This document shows positions 8,379 to 12,481 of a DNA stretch of 12,481 nucleotides, in pieces. How positions within the stretch are numbered: the stretch's first letter is position 1; each line of letters opens with the position of its first letter. The position numbers were made by a program, and so were the translations under genes. Origin of the DNA: Prevotella sp. (lineage in GTDB: Bacteria; Bacteroidota; Bacteroidia; Bacteroidales; Bacteroidaceae); NCBI GenBank assembly GCA_021204605.1, contig JAJPZD010000067.1, positions 1 to 12,481 on the forward strand. The letters are read 5' to 3'. The notes below the pieces were generated by a model. It saw nothing but the letters and a program-made list of their open reading frames with translations. It was not told the DNA's origin and did not search any database.

Positions 8379-9857
8379 TCACTCCGGACGGGAATAGTTG
8401 GGCGCCTCGCTCGTTATAGAGATGTCATGCGGATGACTCTCAAGCACACCGGCATTGGTGATGCGGACGAACCTCGCATCATGAAGGGCGGTGATGTCCC
8501 TTGCACCGCAATAGCCCATACCGGAGCGCAGACCACCCACAAGCTGGTAGATCACCTCCTGCAACGTTCCCTTGTATGGCACGCGCCCGGCGATACCCTC
8601 CGGCACCAGTTTCTTCACGTCTTTCGTGCCCTGCTGGAAATAGCGGTCGGTAGAGCCATTCTCCATGGCCTCAAGACTGCCCATGCCCCGGTAGCTCTTG
8701 AATTTCCTGCCGTTGAAGATAATAGTGTCGCCAGGGCTCTCCTCCGTGCCTGCTACAAGAGAGCCTATCATCACCGAATGACCGCCGGCAGCCAATGCCT
8801 TCACGACGTCGCCAGAATAGCGCAGGCCTCCATCTGCGATAAGTGGTATGTCGGTGCCATCCAAAGCGCAAGCCACGTCATAGACAGCACTCAACTGTGG
8901 GACGCCGACCCCCGCCACGATACGTGTGGTACATATACTGCCGGGGCCGATGCCCACCTTTATGGCGTCGGCGCCATTCTCCACGAGCATCTTTGCCGCC
9001 GTCCCGGTTGCCACGTTGCCTACCACAATGTCAACATTGGGAAAAGCGTTCTTCGCCTCCGCAAGTTTCTCGATGACATACATGGAATGACCGTGTGCGG
9101 TGTCAATCACAATAGCATCTGCCTTTGCGTCAACAAGGGCCTGCATCCTGTCGAGCGTGTCAACAGTCACACCCACGCCGGCGGCGACACGCAGACGGCC
9201 TTTCTCGTCCTTGCAAGCCATCGGCTTGTCCTTGACCTTCGTGATGTCCTTGTATGTGATAAGCCCTAACAACTTGTTGTCGTTGTCCACCACAGGTAAT
9301 TTCTCTATCTTGTTCTCTCTAAGGATATTCGCGGCGGCCTTAAGGTCGGTCTGTATCTTCGTGGTAACGAGGTTCTCCTTTGTCATCACCTCATCGACGG
9401 TCCTGTCAAGGCGGTCCTCAAAACGCAAGTCCCTGTTGGTAACAATGCCCACCAAGTGGTTCTCCTCATCCACAACGGGAATGCCACCGATATGATACTC
9501 TGCCATCATGCCTAATGCCTCATGAACGGTGGAGCCACGGCGTATTGTTACAGGGTCGTAGATCATGCCGTTCTCCGCACGCTTCACGATAGCCACCTGG
9601 CGTGCCTGCTCCTCAATGGACATATTCTTGTGAATCACTCCGATACCACCCTCTCGGGCTATGGCGATTGCCATTGCCGACTCGGTGACAGTATCCATAG
9701 CTGCCGTGACAAACGGTATATTCAACGCGATGTTACGTGTGAACCTCGTTTTTAACTCCACTGCCTTAGGCAGCACTTCTGAATAAGCAGGAACCAAGAG
9801 AACATCGTCAAAGGTCAGACCGTCCATCACGATTTTATCTGAAACAAATGATGACAT
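8379..9857 (-). CDS. guaB: Inosine-5'-monophosphate dehydrogenase
   Basis: A 492-residue IMP dehydrogenase, which oxidises IMP to XMP with NAD+ in the first committed step of GMP synthesis, in the cytoplasm. The (beta/alpha)8 barrel begins with LTFDDVLLVPAYSEVLP (14-30). Two CBS domains are inserted at about 97-215. The catalytic loop GPGSICTTR places the active Cys at 309. The IMP phosphate-binding region (IADGG at 340-344, SLVAG at 366-370), the YRGMGS motif (389-394) and the flap segment EGIAGRVPYKG (420-430) are all present. The length matches bacterial enzymes. I chose ATG at 9857. The longer reading would start at TTG 9887, which lies inside the predicted -7 promoter box (9885-9892), upstream of where transcription would begin. 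It is the first gene of the minus-strand block that continues through the isomerases, the OstA-like gene and mutL. Confidence 0.98.
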   Translation of the reverse strand: MSSFVSDKIVMDGLTFDDVLLVPAYSEVLPKAVELKTRFTRNIALNIPFVTAAMDTVTESAMAIAIAREGGIGVIHKNMSIEEQARQVAIVKRAENGMIYDPVTIRRGSTVHEALGMMAEYHIGGIPVVDEENHLVGIVTNRDLRFEDRLDRTVDEVMTKENLVTTKIQTDLKAAANILRENKIEKLPVVDNDNKLLGLITYKDITKVKDKPMACKDEKGRLRVAAGVGVTVDTLDRMQALVDAKADAIVIDTAHGHSMYVIEKLAEAKNAFPNVDIVVGNVATGTAAKMLVENGADAIKVGIGPGSICTTRIVAGVGVPQLSAVYDVACALDGTDIPLIADGGLRYSGDVVKALAAGGHSVMIGSLVAGTEESPGDTIIFNGRKFKSYRGMGSLEAMENGSTDRYFQQGTKDVKKLVPEGIAGRVPYKGTLQEVIYQLVGGLRSGMGYCGARDITALHDARFVRITNAGVLESHPHDISITSEAPNYSRPE

Positions 9858-9884
9858 AGCGTAAGAATTAAAAATTATTGCGTG

Positions 9885-9892
9885 CAAAATTA
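9885..9892 (-). promoter_or_regulatory. Promoter -7 box upstream of guaB
   Basis: The minus strand reads TAATTTTG, matching the Bacteroidetes TAnnTTTG -7 element, 27 bases upstream of the chosen guaB ATG. No clear TTTG -33 box is visible 19-21 bases further upstream. It is the only good promoter candidate I see ahead of the whole guaB-to-mutL block. Confidence 0.55.
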
Positions 9893-9973
9893 GAGAAAAA
9901 AATCCACATACTATATCCGTTTATGTAAATTCTTTTTGAATTAATGCTATTTAACGGCTGATTTAAAACAATA

Positions 9974-10005
9974 ATAAGTCTTACAACCTGTGTTGTAAGA
10001 CTTAT
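9974..10005 (-). terminator. Terminator hairpin of the tRNA-Val gene
   Basis: A perfect 14-bp stem (9974-9987 with 9992-10005) with a four-base loop lies three bases beyond the 3' end of the tRNA on its strand. A T-rich run with interruptions follows on the minus strand. It most likely ends the tRNA transcript before guaB. It is not followed by Ts on the plus strand. Confidence 0.7.
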
Positions 10006-10008
10006 CTG

Positions 10009-10083
10009 TGGGCGTTGACGGATTCGAACCGCCGACCCTCTGCTTGTAGGGCAGATGCTCTAAACCAGCTGAGCTAAACGCCC
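10009..10083 (-). tRNA. tRNA-Val (anticodon UAC)
   Basis: A 75-base tRNA that folds fully. The 7-bp acceptor stem pairs without mismatch (GGGCGTT with AACGCCC), the D stem is GCTC/GAGC, the anticodon stem TCTGC/GCAGA, and the T arm has GGTTCGAATCC. The discriminator base is A and no CCA is encoded. The anticodon loop reads CCTACAA, giving anticodon TAC at positions 34-36, which reads valine codons. The loop has C at position 33, where nearly all tRNAs carry U. Counting from the acceptor stem and from the anticodon stem gives the same result. The gene has its own consensus promoter and a downstream hairpin, so it appears to be transcribed alone. Confidence 0.93.
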
Positions 10084-10103
10084 ATTCCATTACTAACTGG
10101 CTG

Positions 10104-10135
10104 CAAAGATACTGCAAATTTACCGTTCCCGCAAA
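10104..10135 (-). promoter_or_regulatory. Consensus Bacteroidetes promoter of tRNA-Val
   Basis: On the minus strand a TTTG -33 box (10132-10135) and a TATCTTTG -7 box (10104-10111) are separated by 20 bases. This is the canonical TTTG / N19-21 / TAnnTTTG arrangement. The -7 box ends 20 bases before the first base of the tRNA. It overlaps the 3' end of the residual reading frame of the neighbouring pseudogene. Confidence 0.8.
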
Positions 10136-10302
10136 TTTTTATCGTTCTTTTTTCTTTTTGTGCGAAAATTACACTTGCTCACCCAGATGGTGACTGCTGT
10201 GGATTTACCCACTTGACGTGCTCCTCTCAACAACAATGGCTTATGAGTGGAACGAGAAGCCCACTCTGACAGAAAGCCATCAATTCTTCTTGAGTAATAC
10301 AT
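10120..10302 (-). pseudogene. Decayed 5' fragment of an AAA_14/DUF4143-type ATPase gene
   Basis: The open frame of 60 codons begins like the ATPase encoded at 10597. It shares the pattern RRIDGFLSEW (residues 5-14), then KPLLLRGARQVGKST with an intact Walker A motif (GARQVGKS, 27-34). Similarity stops near residue 36. In a different frame the DNA at 10175-10189 reads HLGEQ, the kind of sequence expected next in this family, so a one-base frameshift at about 10190 is likely. A stop follows shortly and nothing of the remaining 400 or so residues is present. The tail of the open frame (TIWVSKCNFRTKRKK...) looks like non-coding sequence read through, and it overlaps the tRNA promoter. A promoter is still visible upstream (10328-10335). 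A functional micropeptide cannot be excluded, but a truncated relic is much likelier. Confidence 0.75.
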
Positions 10303-10327
10303 AGTCGTAACTCTTTGATTTTGAGTG

Positions 10328-10335
10328 CAAAGATA
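10328..10335 (-). promoter_or_regulatory. Promoter -7 box of the ATPase gene fragment
   Basis: The minus strand reads TATCTTTG 25 bases upstream of the ATG of the fragment. A TTG lies about 17 bases further upstream, inside the first 23-bp direct repeat, which is slightly close for a -33 box. The promoter seems to have outlived the gene. Confidence 0.5.
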
Positions 10336-10337
10336 AT

Positions 10338-10393
10338 AAAAATGAAAAAATACAAGGTAAAAAACAACCGAAAAATGAAAAAATACAAGGTAA
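10338..10393. repeat. Two 23-bp direct repeats, 33 bp apart
   Basis: An identical 23-base sequence (aaaaatg, six A, tacaaggtaa) occurs at 10338-10360 and 10371-10393, separated by ten bases. It lies directly upstream of the -7 box of the ATPase fragment and covers its -33 region. The start-to-start distance is 33 bp, close to three helical turns, so a regulator could bind both copies on the same face. Confidence 0.85.
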
Positions 10394-10426
10394 TGGCGGG
10401 GGAAAATGTGAAAAAACGGTGATTTT

Positions 10427-10509
10427 TATGGCGGATTATGTGAAATTTTACCCAAAAATATGGCGGATTATGTGAAAAATCGCTGATTTTTATGGCGGAT
10501 TATGTGAAA
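10427..10509. repeat. Three 19-bp repeats at exact 32-bp spacing
   Basis: The 19-base unit tatggcggattatgtgaaa occurs without mismatch at 10427-10445, 10459-10477 and 10491-10509. A degenerate fourth copy starts near 10393 (atggcggggg...atgtgaaa). The 13-base spacers differ but each forms a short A/T-rich inverted repeat with the flanking bases, for example aaaaatc-gct-gattttt at 10475-10491. The last copy ends five bases before the -7 box of the ATPase gene and covers the place of its -33 element. It looks like a set of operators or another protein-binding array. It is not CRISPR-like, because the units and spacers are too short. Confidence 0.85.
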
Positions 10510-10514
10510 AGCAG

Positions 10515-10522
10515 TATCTTTG
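10515..10522 (+). promoter_or_regulatory. Promoter -7 box of the ATPase gene
   Basis: TATCTTTG matches the Bacteroidetes -7 consensus. No TTTG -33 box stands at the right distance; that position is occupied by the third 32-bp-spaced repeat. A transcript starting some seven bases after the box would have only about a dozen bases before the first small upstream ORF. Confidence 0.6.
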
Positions 10523-10542
10523 CAGTTGAGAAACAGACGGTT

Positions 10543-10569
10543 ATGGATAAGTTGTTGAGTAAAAAATGA
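10543..10569 (+). CDS. Upstream mini-ORF 1 (8 codons) copying the ATPase start
   Basis: ATG GAT AAG TTG TTG AGT AAA AAA TGA encodes MDKLLSKK. Its first 17 bases differ from the ATPase start (10597) at one position. It is in the same frame as the ATPase gene, with the TGA and further bases in between. Its stop overlaps the start of mini-ORF 2 as TGATG. Whether it is translated is not known. It may be a regulatory leader ORF or a by-product of tandem duplication. Confidence 0.4.
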   Translation: MDKLLSKK

Positions 10570-10589
10570 TGGATAAGTTGTTAAGATAA
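10569..10589 (+). CDS. Upstream mini-ORF 2 (6 codons) copying the ATPase start
   Basis: ATG GAT AAG TTG TTA AGA TAA encodes MDKLLR and is a second near-copy of the ATPase start region. Its ATG overlaps the stop of mini-ORF 1 and its own stop ends seven bases before the ATPase ATG, an arrangement suited to reinitiation or translational coupling. It is not in frame with the ATPase. Translation is unproven. Confidence 0.4.
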   Translation: MDKLLR

Positions 10590-10596
10590 AGAAATT

Positions 10597-11949
10597 ATGG
10601 AAAAGTTGTTGAGAAGAAAGATCGATAGGTTTCTGATAGATTGGAAAAGCAATCCCGGCAGGAAGCCGTTGATAGTAAAGGGGGCGAGGCAGATAGGCAA
10701 AACTCGCTCCATAGAATGGTTCGCAAAAAACAATTATCAGAATATCATAGAGATAAACTTTGTGGAGCAGCCCCAATATAGGAGTATTTTCGATGACGGC
10801 TTTGCTGTTGACAGGATAATAAAAAACATTTCGCTGTTGAAACCAGACATCTCATTTATTCCAAACCACACCATCTTCTTTTTTGACGAGTTGCAGGCGT
10901 GCCCCAATTGCGCCACATCATTGAAATTCTTCCACCTTGACGGCCGTTTTGACGTGGTCTGCTCCGGCTCGCTGATGGGCATCAACTACAAGGAGATAGA
11001 GTCGAACAGTGTAGGCTATAAGGAGGATTACGAGATGCACTCTATGGACTTTGAGGAGTTTCTTTGGGCGAAGGGCTATTCAGATGATTTTATTGACGGC
11101 CTTCTCCAGCATATAATAGAGGTGAGGCCATTCTCGCAGTTGCAGTTGGATGTCATGTTCGGGCTTTTCTTCGACTATGTTACATTGGGAGGTATGCCGG
11201 CTGTTGTGAACACCTATATCCACAACGGCACGTTCAGTGGGATTTTGCACCTCCAACGCCAGTTGCTTATCGACTATGAGGAGGATATCACAAAATACGC
11301 AGTAGGGTTGGATAAGAGCAAAATTAAGGTTATCTACAACCATATCACCACGTTCTTGGCTAAGGAGAACAAGAGATTTCAGATTACCAAGGTGGCACGC
11401 AACGCCAGGAACCGTGATTATATCGGTTGCGTGGAATGGCTCGCTGATGCCGGCGTGATAAATCCCAGCTATTGCCTTAATTTCCCGGAACTGCCTCTGA
11501 AAGGGAACTATGACCCTAAGCTGTATAAAATCTACTTCAAAGATACAGGACTGTTGATAGCATCGCTCGATGATGAGGCTCAGGAAGATTTGATGGCTAA
11601 CAGGAACTTCGGAACATATAAGGGTGCGATATATGAGAATGTTGTTGCCGACATGCTCGTGAAACAAGGCTATCACCTATATTATTATAACAGCGACAAG
11701 CCATCCATTGAGATGGAATTCTTCGTGAGGGATGCCAACTCGCTTATCCCCGTTGAAGTGAAGGCGAAAGACGGTGCCACCGCCTCGCTAAACACCCTTA
11801 TCAACAGCGATAAGTACCCAGACATCAGATATGGCATAAAACTTTGCTACAAGAATATCGGTTTCAACGGCAAGTTCTATACATTGCCCTATTTCCTCAC
11901 ATTTTTGATGAAAAAATGGTCCTCGATAAATCGGAATCCTACAGAATAA
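10597..11949 (+). CDS. AAA_14/DUF4143-type ATP-binding protein
   Basis: A 450-residue ATPase of the family with an N-terminal AAA_14 domain and a C-terminal DUF4143 region, common in Bacteroidetes and of unknown cellular role. Visible motifs: Walker A GARQIGKT (29-36), Walker B IFFFDELQ (93-100), and a sensor-like VVCSGSLMG (120-128). A central helical region with LGGMPAVVN (197-205) is a family hallmark. The C-terminal part is PD-(D/E)XK-like, with acidic residues in IEMEFFV (371-377) and EVKAK (387-391). I chose ATG at 10597 because it continues into the conserved KIDRFLIDW; two upstream copies of this start end in stops. The last residues (about WSSINRNPTE) coincide with a repeat also found downstream of the gene, so the natural C-terminus may have been altered. 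It is transcribed divergently from the relic of a relative. The family is variable between strains and has been likened to stress or antitoxin-type ATPases, but that is not shown here. Confidence 0.85.
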   Translation: MEKLLRRKIDRFLIDWKSNPGRKPLIVKGARQIGKTRSIEWFAKNNYQNIIEINFVEQPQYRSIFDDGFAVDRIIKNISLLKPDISFIPNHTIFFFDELQACPNCATSLKFFHLDGRFDVVCSGSLMGINYKEIESNSVGYKEDYEMHSMDFEEFLWAKGYSDDFIDGLLQHIIEVRPFSQLQLDVMFGLFFDYVTLGGMPAVVNTYIHNGTFSGILHLQRQLLIDYEEDITKYAVGLDKSKIKVIYNHITTFLAKENKRFQITKVARNARNRDYIGCVEWLADAGVINPSYCLNFPELPLKGNYDPKLYKIYFKDTGLLIASLDDEAQEDLMANRNFGTYKGAIYENVVADMLVKQGYHLYYYNSDKPSIEMEFFVRDANSLIPVEVKAKDGATASLNTLINSDKYPDIRYGIKLCYKNIGFNGKFYTLPYFLTFLMKKWSSINRNPTE

Positions 11950-12004
11950 AGAATAAAGAGCCTGATTGTGTATAGGGGCGGACGCGATAAATCGAGGTCC
12001 CTAC
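11919..12004. repeat. Two related repeats around the ATPase stop codon
   Basis: A sequence built on tc-cgataaatcg-(g/a) followed by cctac occurs at 11919-11942, inside the last codons of the ATPase gene, and again at 11979-12004. The second copy lies in an imperfect inverted repeat (about 11973-12004) centred on CGATaaATCG with flanking TAGGG/CCCTA. The two copies are about 61 bp apart. They resemble short REP-like intergenic elements. The second could also act as a weak transcription terminator for the ATPase gene. Apart from this and the heptamer arrays, 11950-12258 holds no gene that I can see. Confidence 0.55.
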
Positions 12005-12060
12005 AATGCGGTGGGGAAATTATAAATGGAGAATGAAAAAACATGCCTGCGGCAATGCGC

Positions 12061-12085
12061 AGTTAAAAGTTAAAAGTTAAAAGTT
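12061..12085. repeat. Heptamer array AAAAGTT, left copy
   Basis: About three and a half tandem copies of the 7-base unit aaaagtt. It is the inverted counterpart of the array at 12223-12255. The two could pair over about 25 bases in a transcript crossing both. Confidence 0.9.
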
Positions 12086-12155
12086 TAGAGTCACCAATGC
12101 TTCGCAAAAGAAAAGATAAAAAATAAAAATAAGTTCATTTATCGGAAATTATTTG

Positions 12156-12163
12156 TACTTTTG
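12156..12163 (+). promoter_or_regulatory. Possible -7 box for the second ATPase gene
   Basis: TACTTTTG fits TAnnTTTG and lies about 96 bases before the ATG at 12259, between the two heptamer arrays. No TTTG -33 box is seen at the expected spacing, so this is a moderate match only. A transcript from here would carry the right-hand heptamer array in its leader. Confidence 0.45.
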
Positions 12164-12222
12164 ACAAAATTTCAGTGATGTGATGATAAATGCCCTAAGT
12201 GGCAACCTCTCAAGCAAAAATG

Positions 12223-12255
12223 AACTTTTAACTTTTAACTTTTAACTTTTAACTT
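12223..12255. repeat. Heptamer array AACTTTT, right copy, at a start codon
   Basis: Four and five-sevenths tandem copies of aactttt, the reverse complement of the unit at 12061-12085. The array ends three bases before the ATG of the second ATPase gene and so occupies its whole translation initiation region. Copy-number change by slippage would alter the leader length in steps of seven. Confidence 0.9.
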
Positions 12256-12258
12256 GCA

Positions 12259-12481
12259 ATGCTTTATCCGATAGGAATTCAATTTTTCGAGGATTTGCGA
12301 GAAGAAGGTTGTGTTTACGTTGACAAGACAGCCCGGATGTACGAGTTGACGTCAACGGGTAAATTCTATTTTCTCTCACGTCCACGTAGATTTGGAAAGT
12401 CATTGTTGCTTTCCACCTTGAAAGTGTATTTCGAGGGCAGGAAAGACCTGTTCGAAGGCTTAGCCATCGAGCAATTGGAGA
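12259..12481 (+). CDS. AAA-ATPase_like family protein, N-terminal part
   Basis: The first 74 codons of a gene that runs off the window end. The translation has the typical opening of the Bacteroidetes AAA-ATPase_like family: MLYPIGIQFFEDLREEGCVY (1-20), VDKTARMYEL (21-30), then FLSRPRRFGKSLLLSTL (38-54) holding the degenerate Walker A FGKS, and YFEGRKDLFEGLAIEQLE (57-74). Full members are usually 500-600 residues, with a C-terminal PD-(D/E)XK nuclease-like domain and unknown function. The ATG directly follows a heptamer array, with no Shine-Dalgarno sequence. It lies on the same strand as the preceding AAA_14-type ATPase gene but about 310 bp away, with its own possible promoter. It belongs to a different ATPase family from that gene. 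Confidence 0.85.
   Translation, partial: MLYPIGIQFFEDLREEGCVYVDKTARMYELTSTGKFYFLSRPRRFGKSLLLSTLKVYFEGRKDLFEGLAIEQLE

Noticed and set aside
8352..9269. Long plus-strand open frame (305 codons) opposite guaB.
   Set aside because: It overlaps a highly conserved enzyme gene on the other strand and has no family resemblance.
9858..9887. An upstream TTG start adding ten residues to IMP dehydrogenase.
   Set aside because: The codon lies inside the -7 promoter box, and the shorter ATG start gives the usual enzyme N-terminus.
10009..10083. The tRNA read on the plus strand as tRNA-Tyr (apparent GTA anticodon).
   Set aside because: The T-arm consensus GGTTCGAATCC and the D-arm consensus are in the correct order only on the minus strand.
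9974..10083. tRNA-Val as the attachment site of an integrated element.
   Set aside because: I could not find a second copy of the tRNA 3' end or an integrase gene in the window.
10393..10509. Regularly spaced repeats as a CRISPR array.
   Set aside because: Units are 19 bp and spacers 13 bp, both too short. The spacers are low-complexity palindromes and no cas genes are seen.
10101..10525. A 15-base sequence (gcagtatctttgcag) occurs at 10511-10525 and inverted at 10101-10115, suggesting an invertible segment.
   Set aside because: Both copies are -7 promoter boxes of the common form TATCTTTGCA, so shared promoter consensus explains them. No recombinase gene is nearby, and the boxes themselves are part of the repeat.
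10468..10776. Minus-strand 102-codon frame across the ATPase start.
   Set aside because: It runs antisense to the start of the ATPase gene and through the repeat array, with no protein family features.

Overview
The window reads as a chromosome segment of a Bacteroidota bacterium, most likely a Bacteroidales/Prevotella-type organism. The evidence is the gene set (a Bacteroidetes OstA-like protein and paired SurA-like isomerases), the lack of obvious Shine-Dalgarno sequences, and repeated TAnnTTTG-type -7 promoter elements, one with a well-spaced TTTG -33 box. No species can be named from the sequence alone.

Layout. (1) 1-1167: an AT-rich accessory gene for a RhuM-family protein (minus strand), with an 11-bp hairpin behind it. 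(2) 1215-9857: a compact housekeeping block, all on the minus strand and read right to left: guaB (IMP dehydrogenase), two exported parvulin-type peptidyl-prolyl isomerases, an OstA/LptA-like envelope protein, a 99-residue membrane protein, and mutL. Two junctions are ATGA overlaps and the other gaps are 5-36 bp, so a single operon is likely, driven from a -7 box just upstream of guaB. (3) 9858-10135: a tRNA-Val(UAC) gene on the minus strand with its own promoter and a 14-bp terminator hairpin. Its anticodon loop carries C instead of the near-universal U at position 33. (4) 10175-12481: an accessory region with two AAA-type ATPase families and many short repeats. It holds a decayed 5' fragment of an AAA_14/DUF4143-type ATPase gene (minus), a repeat-filled divergent regulatory region, a complete AAA_14/DUF4143 ATPase gene (plus), a repeat-rich spacer, and the first 74 codons of a second ATPase (AAA-ATPase_like family) cut by the window end.

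How the genes fit together. The isomerases and the OstA-like protein probably serve outer-membrane protein and LPS biogenesis. guaB supplies guanine nucleotides and mutL serves mismatch repair, so the operon mixes envelope and nucleic-acid functions. The ATPases and RhuM belong to families that are scattered and variable between strains; their biological roles are poorly known.

The most unusual structures lie around the complete ATPase gene. Its start region is present three times in tandem, giving two tiny upstream ORFs that begin with nearly the same codons as the real gene. Three 32-bp-spaced repeats sit just upstream of its promoter. The downstream ATPase lies behind inverted arrays of a 7-bp repeat that bracket its putative promoter. 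I see no complete known defence system, CRISPR array or transposase.
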